From Nepenthes gracilis (taxonomy: Eukaryota > Streptophyta > Magnoliopsida > Caryophyllales > Nepenthaceae): a stretch of DNA of 64,000 nt. Positions within the stretch are counted from its first letter, which is position 1. The number at the start of each line of letters is the position of its first letter. The notes below the pieces were generated by a model. It saw nothing but the letters and a program-made list of their open reading frames with translations. It did no database searches and was not told where the DNA came from. Shown piece by piece: positions 11,701 to 23,211 of this stretch. The stretch spans positions 16,786,021 through 16,850,020 of the forward strand of contig BSYO01000014.1 in NCBI GenBank assembly GCA_033239525.1, in the 5' to 3' direction. The position numbers were made by a program, and so were the translations under genes.

Positions 11701-12439
11701 TCTGGTAGGGTCCTCTTTTTTATTATTTTTTCTCAAATTTTTAACGGTCATAATTTCATTAAGTCAAGTCAGAATTAAAGACATATGGAATGACTCTAAA
11801 GCTCGAGATATCTAACAACTCTCCAAAGGCTTCATCCTAATTGTTTCAGATTATTTTCAACACATTATGAAATGGGATTCTGTTTAAGTTCAAATTGTAG
11901 GAATTTAATGTTCTTACTATCATACGCAACCAAGAGACATACTTACGGTCAAGCATTTGAGAACCGTCCCGTGTAGCCAAAGGCTCTGCATGGCGCTTAG
12001 AACTCCCAGATTGTGTTTTTTCACTGCTGCAAATTCTTTGTCCTCTTTGATCTAAACAAAAATATTTCCACACTGTCAAACCGTTTCACAATACAAGACC
12101 CGACTGTGATAAATGATAAAACAACTTAAACCTACTCGATGAGGCATCGTCGTGATCTCTTGCACGACTGGTACACCATTGTGCAAAAGAGGGAGAGGTA
12201 ACATTCGCTTCCTTCATTTCGCCATCTGTGATTAAATTAGATCTACTTGGACTTTCATTTACCTGAAAAACTGGTACACTGACGGAATCACTTTGAAGGT
12301 TCTCATTTTCAGGTCTTACTGAAAAATTGGAATGAGCATGATGTTTTATCGATGGCTCTTCGTTTTCTTTCATGGCCTTGGGAATTCTCGTTGGACTATT
12401 TCTACTGATATCTCCTCGTCGAACTCTTTGCAGCCCCAT
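8788..12439 (-). CDS. Probable spliced host gene, unknown product (about 192 aa)
   Basis: Three exons join without a stop. Exon 1 is 12439-12136 (ATG to ...SSS), exon 2 is 12051-11947, exon 3 is 11596-11558. Introns begin GTAGGT, GTAAGT and GTGAGT. The acceptors are TTTGTTTAG and ACCATTGCAG, and every join keeps phase 1. The best terminal exon is 8918-8788 behind GGGTTTTGCAG, ending in TAG; this join is weaker. An in-frame TGA lies upstream of the ATG, and TTTATAAG near 12600 could be a TATA box. The product is polar and Ser/Asn/Glu-rich at the N-terminus (PSFAQWCTSRARDHDDASSS). It continues as HMLGKYDAPEKLK, then a Cys/His-containing tail if exon 4 is right. I do not recognise the family. 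A shorter ending is possible using the acceptor near 11325. The last intron holds the LTR pair at 9575-11102. Confidence 0.5.
9278..9292. repeat. Poly-T tract
   Basis: Fifteen consecutive T residues in AT-rich sequence inside the putative last intron of the host gene. It could be the tail of an old retroposed insertion on the minus strand, or a simple mononucleotide repeat. No gene body is recognisable beside it. Confidence 0.7.
9575..10231 (+). mobile_element. Truncated LTR, first of a tandem pair
   Basis: This segment is clearly homologous to 10232-10890. Shared strings include ACCGCCAG, GAAGCCATCCA, TTGCAAGCCCACA and CAAGCC.CTCCCCAT.GAGC. It starts TAATGGGACG (first base pair of TG...CA decayed) and stops abruptly at the next LTR start, so about 215 bp of the usual 3' end is missing. 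It belongs to the same LTR family as T1, T2, T4 and the solo LTR at 51-52.5 kb. The five bases before it are TGCTA, versus TTCTA after 11102. This suggests one insertion whose interior and left LTR end were later deleted. Confidence 0.8.
10232..11102 (+). mobile_element. LTR, second of a tandem pair
   Basis: An 871-bp LTR starts TGATGGGACG and ends AAAATGCGTCA, matching the family ends TGATG... and ...CGCATCA. It includes one unit of the CTCTCAAGCCGCTCCCCATTGAGCGC repeat that is expanded in the solo LTR at 51.9-52.2 kb. It also has the TTTCATTTTTTAGTTAATGTATG..GGATCCAGGCTATTA segment seen at equivalent positions in the other LTRs. No gag or PBS follows. Together with the preceding copy it marks a collapsed element inside the host-gene intron. 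Confidence 0.8.
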
Positions 12440-12959
12440 TGAAGTTTGCAACGAACTTCAAGAACCGATTCCCTTATAATTGCAGTGAAAGTATGAGGAA
12501 TTCAGCGGGAACACCGTTTCTTATGAAGTAAATACTGCCAATATTCCTTAAATGCTCCGTACATAACTGCGCCTAAATGATTGCAAGTAAATGACTTATA
12601 AATATGGTGTATGACGATTAGGTGATCTTGTAACGTACTGGGAAAAGGGAATTTCCCCAACAGTCATATCCTTTATTTTGTAATGAACAGATCATCTTAC
12701 TAGAAAATAAGTGCAAATTACATATATCAGAAGAAGAACAAAAGGGCATGTATCTCAAAGTCGATGTGAAGTTCCTAACAAACATGTCACCAGAAGTTAA
12801 TCAGTCTTCATCTTATATTTATACAGATGGGTTCCCTAAAATTCAAGGGTTCGCCAAAATTGAGACTTCTGAAGATTTGAAATCACCTTTTTCAAACCTT
12901 GACATTTTAGTGGTAAAATATCAGTGTATTTCATTCATCTCTACACTTTTAGTTTGAGA

Positions 12960-13260
12960 CTATCTGTTGGAGGTGGAGGTCCTGCACTAGTCTGCAACAC
13001 CGATTTAGATATGGTAGGAGATATTGATACCCGAAATTCCACTTTGAGTTATTTGATGGCAATCTAAGGCAGAGCTATCTCTAGGCAGTCAAGTTACAGA
13101 AATGTTTGCAACGGAGCCGAAATTTATCGTAGCATCCGAAGCATATAAAGATTAGTTGTTGATGAAGTTTATGCAGGAGGTAGATATTAAAAAACAATAA
13201 TATGTAGTGTTGTACAGCCATCAAAATGTGATTAATTATCACAAATCTTATGCGTATTAT
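12960..13260 (+). pseudogene. Copia RNase H scrap (Tork/Tnt1 style)
   Basis: Translation gives DLDMVGDIDTRNSTLSYL, then AISRQSSYRNVCNGAEIYRS and VVDEVYAGG. This matches the copia RNase H block D-A-D-x-A-G-D-I-D-x-R-K-S-T-S-G-Y-L...W-Q-S-x-L-Q-K-C..., with stops. The D-I-D-x-R wording is typical of Tork/Tnt1 elements and differs from the copia remnant at 1.6-4.0 kb (S-P-Y-D-R-K). It is therefore a separate insertion. No RT precedes it and no LTR is evident. Confidence 0.7.
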
Positions 13261-15268
13261 GTTACCTAATTTTTTAGATAAAATGACAGTCCTAATTAAT
13301 TTCTAGTTAATTTTTTTTTATAGCTTAGTGTTCTAATAAGACGGAAAGTAGAATGAACTATAACATATGAAAGATATATAAAAAGGATACATATATAACA
13401 TAGACGAAGCCTTATATTTCATACAAGCATAAAAAGTTCACATATTTAGAATATATAAAAGTCAACACCTTGTGCAAGTATAAAAGAAACAATTACTTAG
13501 AATAAACAGAATCCAACACTTGATGCAAGCGTAAAGGTTGCTCACAGTCCATTATGGCATTGGGCCAACATCTAATGCATGCATAACTTGTATACGTAAG
13601 TCAGTCTGACTGAAATGTTTTACTTGATGATATAAATCTTATTTTTTTATACTTGCTATAAATACATCTCTTTTTTCTTGACATAATCGTCTTTTTTATT
13701 ATCATTGAAGCCAATGAGTGAGAGAAAATACTTATCTAAAAGATAAAAACATATTGATTTTGAGAGTTAAAAATCTTAGGTTTCTCATTCCATCACATCC
13801 TAAACTCCTAAAATACTAATTTCAATGAGTAAGTCTACACAATTCTAAGGGTGGAATGAACATTATGAGTCTAGTATTATTGGATTTTCACAAGACAAAA
13901 AAATAAGTCCGTGAAAAGACTAGGATGCATTTATTCCCATTACTTGTAGTAAATTCAAAGACTTTTTCAGTTTAAAATTATTAGTTAATGATAACTTTAG
14001 TATGAGTTAATTTGTATATATCACCTAAATTATAAGTTCTGTCAATGGAGAAATTTGATTTGACTAACTTGAGAAGTTAGAGAATCTTTTTCAAGATTTG
14101 TTTGATTTTATAATTTTTTCTATTATCACCAATATTTATGTCATTTTATTTTATGCACTAGTTTTATGATTAATGTTTGTATTTATTCATATGCTATATT
14201 TTTTACTCATATTTATAGCATTTAAAATAAAATATTTTTTACGTGTATTAAATATCTTATATGTTATGATTCTATATTTATTATGGTCTAAAATATAATT
14301 GATTAGGAGATTTTATTTTCTTTCAATAAGAGTCATTTGGTCACGTGAGATCAAAACATCCTAATATGTAATTCATTAGATTCAAGTTGGTCTAAACCAC
14401 TATTTTTAAATTTGAAAGGACTCACATCAATTACAATGACTTTAATATGATGACAAAGAACCCACCAAGGAAGAGGTTTATTGTTTGATTAGTTAGATGG
14501 CAAATCCGTCCACTTGGTCGTGGGGAGATCTGTAAAGACGGTTCACTTCCATGATAATTATACAATCTACAAAAAATGGTCACTTCTAATTATTATCACA
14601 TCAGACCTTAAAGAGTACATGAGCAAGAGGTTCACATAATGCTCCATCCAATAACCGCTTGAAAGAAGGCCCAGCACAAGTTTAGCAAAAGCATTGCCCG
14701 ACACGCAGTTGAACTGTACTCCAGTGACAGAGTAGGAAAATGCTAATGCTTGAGCAGTGCACAGCAGACAATGGAGCAAGACACTGAATATTGGTTGTAG
14801 ACAATCAGCACTAGAGCACTAAAACAATTTTCTAACGTAGTATAAAAACCAAGTGCAAAATATTAGGGCAACCGATTCAAAAGATTCATTTTTCTTGGGC
14901 ATCGAGGATAAAAGGAAAGAAGAACGATGAATGACTTGTGTTTCGTTTGGATATGTTGTATTTTGATTTTAACAAATTTTCAGTATATTGTTCTAGGTCT
15001 GTTTCATAATACTTTGATCGATTTAGTTTCTAATGTAATCCCTCTTTCACAGTTGAGATTTTACGATAACAGGTGTTGTCAAAAAACACAGTACTAAATA
15101 CATTTTCGCCAAAAATCATCCCGCAAAAACACCCCATCAAGGATCATGCCGCCTAAACGACCATTCTATATAATAAGGCACATGCAAAACAAAGATTCAG
15201 TTGAATTTGATCAAAGAAGCCAATGCCGCCTAACAGGCCATAAAAACCACAGCTTCAACATATAGTTT
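13261..15268. other. AT-rich spacer, no supported gene
   Basis: This is very AT-rich, especially 13950-14330. A 70-codon minus-strand frame at 14567-14779 has no recognisable motif and no paired splice sites. The string ATGCCGCCTAA occurs twice near 15147 and 15221, just before the T1 LTR. I see nothing else supportable. Confidence 0.5.
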
Positions 15269-16314
15269 TGATGAGTTTGGCAGAGCGTGAGCCGGCCCAG
15301 AGCCCAATCTCCTAGGTTAGCAGCGGCCCTGCGGATGTTTTTCAAAGCTAGGGCCAAGGAGGCACAGCAGAGGCAAGTTCAGTCCACTGTATGGAGAGAA
15401 GCACAAAGGACAGCAGCCCATCATGTAGACTGTCGAATCGAAAGCCCGAATAGCGGTGCAGCTGATGCAGCCGCGTCAACCCAGAACTGTTCAGTAAAGA
15501 GCAATGATTAGGGTTGCACGCAATAACACGCACACGGTTGGCCCTCCCGCGAGGCTGCCAACAACCCCGACAACGGAGCTCAAGCGAGCGAGGAAAACCT
15601 GCCATAATACAATCATAGCAACTATCTTGACCACTGAGCAAATAGTCTTAGAATATTACCCGTGATCACACATTGTCTCACAATGGCCGTTACAGCTCAA
15701 AAAATTTCCCTAGAAGGCAATTACCATGCAGCGACCAATAGGATCATCCTGAATAAAGAAAGAATGTTACCAAATAGCCGCAGTTACAATAAGCGCCTCC
15801 AGCACGAATGTTGAGATAGCTCAACGCATCTGTTAGGGCTGTAGACATCGGTCACAGGGCCTAAGAAAGGCCACACTGGCTCTAATTCTTTAAACACCTT
15901 TCACCCCTGTGGGAAGGGGATGAAACAATTTTGGTACAGAAGCATCCTCGAAAGATTGAAGAGCTCTCTCTCTCAAGCCACTTAGCCCACGAGTACACAC
16001 TCAAAAGCCGCTCCCAATTGAGCACATTCTTCGAAGTCTAGATCTCAAGTCCACACTCAATCCCCCTTCTTTCGTCCATCAATGCACTCATTGTATCCTC
16101 CATCTTTCTCTCCACCACAAAAAAATTTCTAATTCTCGCATCGGAGGATATAGCAGGAAACGAGTCCCGCTATCGTTTGATCTCTCATTTTTTGATTGTG
16201 GTGTGCAGAACCGAGATTATTAGAAATAGAGACCGATTCGCTTTCACTCGATCCGTCGAAAGAGATCGGGCGCCTCTCTAATCCACACAACAATTCGGAT
16301 CTAGGAACGCATCA
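15269..16314 (+). repeat. T1 5' LTR
   Basis: It starts TGATGAGTTTGGC and ends GGAACGCATCA. The GAGCCGGCCCAGAGCCCAATC segment just inside the start matches TCGGCCGGCCCAATTCC of the solo LTR at 50997. The last 350 bp closely match the ends of the other family LTRs (CTCTCAAGCC..., GCATCGGAGGATATAGCAGG, AGAGACCGATTCGC). Two units of the 52-bp LTR-internal repeat are present. The following PBS is decayed (TTAACGTTGTTTG in place of TTGGTGCCGTTTGTGG). Confidence 0.75.
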
Positions 16315-16371
16315 TTAACGTTGTTTGAAAAACGCCAAAAAAATCTAACCACCGCACTCACAAAGGCAAAT

Positions 16372-17922
16372 ATGGTCAACAACAGGACACAAGGCAACAC
16401 TCCGACTAGGGATGTCGTCTCTAATGGCGACGACACCTCTAAAGGTAGCCAAGCGGATGAATAACTGGCCCCTAACATGCGAGCACTAGCAAGCTAGAAG
16501 AACAATGTCTCCCAAATACCGACGACTCTGTGCATGCATCTGGACGGACAACGATTAGGGGATCCCTCCATCTCCCAACGGAGATGGTAGACGAGAAGAC
16601 ACCCAGCCAACAAGACCCAACGGAAATGGAGAAACCGGAGGAAAAGGCACCTAGCCGAGAAGACCCAATGGTCTGATGACATGAGGTCCAAGCTGTGTCG
16701 AGCGACGGGACCCAAACACGATTGGAAGGCCGACCGGGTCACGGGACACGAAATCAAAACCCTGAACAGTCAAATCCCCACTGCTCTCGTGACGACCGAT
16801 GGACCCCAGCTCAAGAAGAATCCTCCTACAGCACCAAGCCGGCAAAGGCCGAACCACTTAGAGTGAGGACCTTCCTAAATGCAAAGAAGTAGCATCCTCT
16901 TCACTGACATAGGAGATGGGGAATAAAATCAAGTAGCATGTGTTCAGAAAAAGTGCAAACAAACACTCCACTAATCTATGGAGCTCACCATCCACAAGGG
17001 AGATCCGATTACAACCACTCCCTTGCAAGTTCAAGATGCCGACCCAAGAGCCCTACGACAATAGTTTCAATCCGATTGACCATTTGGATCACTTTCATAC
17101 CCTACTAAGCTTCCAAGGCCTTGATGATGCGCGATGTGTTTGTATCTCCCCCTAACCCTGATATGACACGCTCGAATTAGATTCTAACACTCTTAACCAA
17201 GTTTGATCTGGAGGTTCCAGGAGATAGCCAACAGCTTCCTGTTACAATTTGCCACCTATCGAGGAGAGGAGAAGTAGCCCTGACAACTGATCCGTATCAA
17301 CCAGGGGCCAATGGAAAGTCTAAAGCACTTCCAGGCTCGGGTCATTGCTAAGGCACGACAGATATCTAAGTTGACCGACGAAATGAAGATTAACACTTTA
17401 ACTTTGGAGACGGGTAATTTTTTTCAAGTACTTGGTCCACTATGACCCTCAGACCTTCCAGGATACTGAAAATATCACCCACGCTTATAAAATCATTGAG
17501 AAGACCAACGAAATGAAACGGTTAGAACACACACCACCTCCGCCATAGATCGACAAACGGGGATAGGAGGAACGGAGATAATGTTAGCCCCCGAAATCCC
17601 ACGAAGCGACCAAAGATGGAGTCGAGCGCTCGGAGGGAGTTCAGACCTCTAACCTAAACCCTTTGAATGACTCTCGGATCAACATCATTAAGCAAATCTG
17701 GGGCGACAAGTTCTTGAAGTGGCCCAAGCCGGCTAAAAACCTAGAGGGAGAAGACCAGTCGAAATACTTCTTCAACCATCGATTTTCGGGTCATAGAGTC
17801 AAGAACTGGCGAACTCCACAAAGAGAAATCGAGGCCCTCATCCGGAAGGGGCGCCTCACCAAATTCCTACGGGACGTGGGGCAGGCCCTGGTAGAGCAAG
17901 AGAAGACGAGTTGGAGTAGCTA
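16372..17922 (+). pseudogene. gag: T1 gag remnant
   Basis: The ATG at 16372 starts MVNNRTQ, the same opening as the gag of T3 and T4 (MVNTR). The N-terminal half is riddled with stops. The gag core is readable at about 16980-17140, with LPCKFKMP and NPIDHLDHFHTLLSFQGLDD, matching the retrotransposon gag fold. The second helix bundle is at about 17280-17400 (GPMESLKHFQARVI, LTDEMKINTL). The C-terminal motif at 17663-17923 reads KFLKWPKPAKN, then KYFFNHRFSGHRVKNWRTPQ, where T3 has K-x-C-D-F-H-R-C-G-G-H-S-T-K-D-C. Both cysteines are therefore lost in T1. Confidence 0.75.
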
Positions 17923-17949
17923 AAACAGCCGATAAATCGGGTCGCAATC

Positions 17950-20409
17950 GGAGTGGCCAACATGATAACCACAAAAACACCTAAAAGCAATAGCTCAAAC
18001 TGCCCGGAGAAATCTTCGAGCAATAAGAGGTCAAGAAAACGAGTTAGGAATAATATCAATAGTTTTAGCGACAACGATATGACCCATCTAATAACTATCC
18101 ATTCTAATTCTCTGTTGTATTTGCACTTGTCTCAGACATTACAATTGGCTACCAATTAAAACGAATCTTTTATTGATAAAGGAATCTCTTGTAATTTCCC
18201 TTACCTCGATACGTACTTTAGACTCAGCTTAAAAAAAATCGATGAGAACAATAGAGGGACCACTATATGGATTAGATAACGAGCCGGTACAGGTCATGGG
18301 AACCATCTAACTTGAGGTCACATTGGCAACATACCCAAAGATGGCATCCCGAATGCTCACGTTCCTTGTGGTGAACCTACCCTTAGTATACAACTCCACC
18401 TTGGGATGACCTACCTGACAGCATTTGGGGTAGTGACATTAATCTCACGCTTAAAGATGAAGTACCCTACAACATACAGTATCGAAAAGGTCCTGAGCAA
18501 CCAACTGACCGACCGGACATGCTGTTAGACCTAAGTCATTTAGGCATCCCATGACCAACCAGCAAAAGAATTCAATTACTAGAATGAAATTATATTGCAA
18601 CAAACCTAATCTGCCAAGGCAATTAACTAGATCACAGTAGACCAAAGTGATCCTGAGAAATGCATACAAATTAGGAACTCACTGGCAGCTCCTCTACATG
18701 ACCAAATAATCACCTTCCTTCGGAAAAACTCCGATATCTTTTCTGTAGAAAAATTAGTCGCCATACGAGAGGAGGTGAAGAACTTACTCGATGCTCCTTT
18801 CAATAGGGACATCCAATACCCAAATTGATTGTTGAATGTGGTCCTCGCCAAAAAAAGCAATGGAAGTGGCAGACACAAGTTGATTTCACTAATATGAATA
18901 AGTTATGTCCCAAAGAAAGCTTCCAACCGCTAAGGATCGATCTAATGATGGATTTCACATCCAAACACGAATTGTAAAACTTTACGAATGTCCACTCGTG
19001 TTACAATCAAATCCGAATGAGTCCTGCGTATAAAGAACACACTTCCTTCATGACTGGCCAAAGGACGTACAACAAGAAGATCATGCCTTCACCCAAACCA
19101 ACACAGGGGCACAAAGAAGCGGCTCAAGAACAAAATGATCAATGCAATGATTTGTCAAAATACGGAGCTATATGTAGACAGCATGCTTATCAAAAGAAAA
19201 AACCACCATTGACAATATCTGCGACCTCGATCAGACCTTTGAAGTGCTCAAGGAGCACCAAATGAAGCTAAATCTGACCAAATACGCTTTCGAAGAATGG
19301 CCTAGGAAATTTTTGGGTCCCATCGTCTCTCAATGGGGGATTGAGGGAAACCCCACAAAGGTAAGAGCAAGCATGGACGTGAGCCTGCCTTAAACTGTGA
19401 AGGAAGTCTAAAAACTCTCTAGGAGACTTATAGCACTCCTTGGTTTCCTAACGAAGTCGGTAGAAAAGCATCTCCCCTTCTAAAAATCCCTAAAAGAAAT
19501 AAAGGCGAACGACTTCTAGTGGATGACCAACTATTAGACCACCTACCAAGAGCTAAACGAATATCATGCCAATCCCTCCCTCTTGACGTCACGAGAAGAA
19601 GGCAAAGATTTGTACAAATACAGGGCAATTTCAGACACAACACTAACCTCGATCAAGATTCGACAACAGTCCGATGTGCAACGGCCAGACTATAGCATCA
19701 GCAAAATGCTGTCAAACACGGAGACCTGTTATTCAAGCACTAAAGAACCGCACTAGCGCTCGTCTATTCTCCCAGAATGTTACGGCCATGCTTTCAAGCA
19801 AACAAGACCGTCGTCCTAAAAGATCAACCATTAAAAAGAATATTGTAGAAACCCGGCACATCCAAATGACTAGCCAAATGCGCCATCAAATTGAGCGAGT
19901 TCGACGTGGAGTTTCGATCAAGGTAGCCATAAAAGCCAAGGCCCTCCCGAAATGATAACCCCGGTTCCAGATGCCCACAACCTGCGCAAGGATGCCAACC
20001 AACAAGACGAAACCCCAACATGGACGTTGCACGTAAACAGATCATCAATGCAATCTAGCAACGAAACAAGCGTTGTCTTAACGACCCTGCACAGGTCAGA
20101 GATGAAATATTCGATAACCCTCGAGTTCCCGACCACCAATGATGTTGTCAAATACAAAATTTACTAGATGGACTCCGGTTGACGGGGGAATGGTTAGCGC
20201 AAAATCTGGTTGTCTATAGTGACTCGAAGCTGGTCGTTAACCAACTCCTTGAGAACTTTGAGGTTTCTAACCCTATGCTCGCAAAACAACTCATTAGAGC
20301 AAATGGCGTGAAACAGATGTTTGACAAGGTCGAGATAGAACACATTCCAAGGGTGGATAACAAAAAGGCACACCCGTTGGTCAAAGCTGCAGCGTCCAAA
20401 AATGAATAA
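17950..20409 (+). pseudogene. pol: T1 protease-RT-RNase H remnant
   Basis: The protease region (about 18050-18500) shows ESFIDKGISCNFPYLDTYF where T3 has VFVDNGSSRNLLYLDAFF, so the active-site D-[NST]-G has become DKG. RT begins near 18640. FLRKNSDIF is joined directly to SVEKLVAIREEVKNLLDA, an apparent in-frame loss of about 37 codons compared with T3. The catalytic block reads LYVDSMLIKRK (Y-V-D-D changed to Y-V-D-S). RNase H is best preserved at 20179-20409, with YSDSKLVVNQL and IEHIPRVDNKKAHPLVKAAA. Many stops elsewhere. Inactive by catalytic loss as well as by frame damage. Confidence 0.8.
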
Positions 20410-21721
20410 CAGTTCTCTCCGGACAAATAAGAGGCTCTGGCCTCCCCAAGCATAAAGGAGCCAGAGTAGGAAGTACTGTAGATATCAAATGATAAAAATT
20501 ACAAAACCCCTATATCAAAGGTACATCACAAACGAAACTCTATCGAAAAACCTAGGGGAAGCCAAGTGCGTAAAAAAAACTCCGTGTTAGTACACCATTA
20601 TGGACGAGAAGCAACACCGTTGCGGCTATTCCACAATGTATATGCAATGTCACACGCTAGAAGAAGTAGAATATGCACTGAGCGAGGTATATCTCGGCAT
20701 TTCATGATCATAGATCAGTGGCAAGAACTTCACCTTTAAGATAATGAGGCGGGGCTTATTGGCCGATGATGAAACGAGATGCCGTGAAATTTGTAAAAAA
20801 GGGCGAGAATTACCAAGTCCACAGTAAAGTTCTTCAACAACCGCACAAGAGACTACAATTCCAGCAAGCACACAATGGGGGATAGACATACTCGACCCGT
20901 TGGCAATTGCATTCAAGCAGAAAAAATTCATCACAATTGATATTGACTACTTCATAAAGTGGGCCAAAATCTCCCCACTTACTTGGATAACCGATCAGAA
21001 TGCAACATATTTCATTTGATAGAGTATTGCGGACAGATTCGGGATTCTCGAAGTCATAGTGACCAACAACAAAACCCAATTGACCAACACACGCTTCACC
21101 AAATACTGTTCAAGTTTGAGAATAAGGCATGTTCACATTTTAATTGCCTCTCCGCAATTGAACAGACAAGTGAAAGTCACAAATCAGACCCTATTGCACG
21201 GACTAAAGACAATATCAGAAGATGCTAGGGGCACCTAGGCGGATGAACTATCTTTCGTATTGTGGTCACACCGAACAACACCAAAGGAACCGACCCAATA
21301 CATACCCTTTAGTCCATACTATGGGGCTAAAGTGATCATCCCAGTGAAGATCGAACTAACCAGCCTCAGGGTCAACAACTTTACACCGTTCAACAACTCC
21401 TAACCACTCAGGGAGCATTTCAATACAGTCGAAGATGCTAGAGACGCAACCAAGAAGCGCACAACTGCCTGTCAATAAAGACTCGCTCGGTACACGACAA
21501 TAAGAGAGATAGGGTGCCAATTTGAGGTGGACGACATGCTTCTACGAAATATAGAGGTCACGAGTAAGAACGCCAATAGGAACAAACTCTATCTGAACTA
21601 GAAAGAGTCGTTCCTTGTCTCAACAATTCTATGAAGCGGTGCATACAACTTACATGTCCAAAACGAAAAATTGGTCCCGAAGATATGAAGCGCCATCCAC
21701 CTTAAGAAGCATTACCCATAA
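20410..21721 (+). pseudogene. pol: T1 integrase remnant
   Basis: Readable blocks in order are the linker YTIMDEKQHRCGYSTMY, the zinc-binding region (HTLEEVEYALSEVYLGIS), the first catalytic block WGIDILDPLAIAF, then KKFITIDIDYFIKWAKISPLTWITDQNAT. The second block FGILEVIVTNN has T-N in place of the catalytic D-N. NRQVKVTNQTLLHGLK carries lysine where the catalytic E (Q-V-E-V-T) is expected. The C-terminal PYYGAKVIIPVKIELTSLRV and the end block HLKKHYP precede a stop at 21721. Two of the three D-D-E residues appear lost. Confidence 0.8.
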
Positions 21722-22454
21722 TCCTCCGCTGAATCCAAGTCTAACACATGTCATTAGGAATGCTTGTAAAATCTACCACATTTCGATTTATAAAATGGTT
21801 GTTTATTTATCTTTCATTCATGTAAAAGGTTGTATGTCTTTACATCAAGTCAAATGGCCTAAACTACCCCAAGGTTGAGTAAAAACGCCTCATCGACCAA
21901 CATGCAAAAGCAGGGCGAAAAACTCAACTCTAACAGTTGAGTAGCCAAGCGTAGTCGAATGCTACGGCCCAAGGGGCTTACAGACGACAGTCAAACCTCC
22001 CCAAACAAGCGGCCATAATAAACCATAGGGCACTATCATGACATGCACGCTACAACTCCCTCTTATAAGGACGAATACTATTAGTCAACAATAGTTGGCA
22101 AATTAGGATCTGACACGACAAAGCGACAGCGTCCCCCTAATGGGGCCAAGCACTAATCATATAGCGCGGACAACATCCTTGACTTCGTCAGAACCCGATG
22201 ACTGCGACCATGAAACTCAGTTGGCCCAGTGAAGCTCACCAATAGACGTGCGACCATAAAACTCACAAGAAAGAGCACCACCATATGAAACCAAGGTGCC
22301 ACAACTTCCTCTCGGAGGAACAAACTCCCCTAGAACCCTGCGTCCACCCCATGCTTGGTGACAATGGTAACAACACCTAACAAACAAATAAATAAATATT
22401 GAATAAAAAAACTCAGTATAAACACAAAAATGCAAGTGAAAATGATCAAAGTGG
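21722..22454. other. T1 spacer between pol and antisense frame
   Basis: Non-coding spacer equivalent to the regions of T3 and T4 that carry tandem repeats. Weak repeated words are present (CCATGAAACTCA, ACCATAAAACTCA, CCACCATATGAAACC near 22207-22290). I could not define a clean tandem array. Confidence 0.5.
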
Positions 22455-22985
22455 TCAAGCTAATTTGTTAAGGATCAAAATATATATCAAGGAGTGTCGA
22501 CTAGCCTCCGAAATAAAAGATGCCCCAATACCTATGACCCCAATAGGGAAAGATCCTAAGGTTGGGAGCAGATCAACTAACTTTGATCTAAGCCGGGCAC
22601 CGCTGTTCCCTAAGTGGATGAAGCAAATCGGAAAATCCGCAACCACCAAAAGTGCGACTTGTCCACAAAGGCAAACGCCATCCCAAAAACTGTTGGTTAA
22701 GGCCGGGTTGACTTCTTCCTGACTGAATCGGGTAATCACCTCACCCTAAAGTTGGGTGCACTCATCCTAAAGATCAATAAGGCGCTAGTCAACCCCCTGA
22801 AGCATATACTTAAGAGATGCAATGCGATCCAAAGTATGCGATCTTTCCTCTAAGAGCTCAAGGAATCTCACCTTGAACACTAACAGCTCACAATTGAGGA
22901 TAGCAGCCCGCTATTGAACCTACAGAGTCTCAGCATGCTAACCAAAATAATCAACCACTTATTAGGAGGTTACTCGATTCACCCA
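22455..22985 (-). pseudogene. T1 antisense frame, C-terminal remnant
   Basis: On the minus strand a heptad-like coiled coil (RAAILNCELLVFKVRFLELL, HTLDRIASLKYMLQGVD) is followed by NSFWDGVCLCGQVALLV. The latter matches the F-W-D-G-I-x-L-C-R motif at the same point in T2-T4. The frame opens into AT-rich sequence at 22985, where T1 is truncated, so the N-terminal domain is missing. Its position opposite to pol and after the integrase is the shared layout. Confidence 0.65.
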
Positions 22986-23211
22986 AACACAAGCCCAATT
23001 TCATTATAAATTTAAACATTCCTTTACACAAAAGATTCTTTTGCTTCATGATTTGGCAAACAGTCCCTCAACGGTGAGGATAATTTTTGATTTATTCTAA
23101 TATGCAGACCATATCAAAAATGATTTTTGAAATTCATATTTCAATGAATTATTTTAGATTAGCGGTTTAATTAAAATAATTTCAAATAATAAAAAGTATT
23201 TACTTTATTTT
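22986..23211. other. AT-rich spacer between T1 and T2
   Basis: Low-complexity AT-rich sequence unlike either element. It supplies the 5-bp ATTTT flank of T2. No coding signal. Confidence 0.6.

Larger units (their letters stand above)
15269..22985 (+). mobile_element. T1: Tat-lineage (Grande-like) gypsy element, 3'-truncated
   Basis: Order on the plus strand is 5' LTR (15269-16314), gag, protease, RT, RNase H, integrase ending at 21721, non-coding spacer, and the C-terminal part of the antisense frame (22985-22455). The rest of the antisense frame and the 3' LTR are missing, and AT-rich host-like sequence begins near 22986. Stop codons are frequent in every domain, making this one of the oldest copies. 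Integrase after RT/RNase H is diagnostic of Ty3/gypsy. The C-terminal gag motif and the antisense frame tie it to T2-T4. Confidence 0.85.

Noticed and set aside
14567..14779. 70-codon minus-strand frame with hydrophobic segments
   Set aside because: No recognisable motif, no upstream promoter signal, no splice-site-bounded neighbours; consistent with chance.
16278..16857. Several minus-strand open frames over the T1 LTR/gag start
   Set aside because: These are antisense shadows of the LTR end and gag N-terminus, where GC-rich sequence keeps several frames open.
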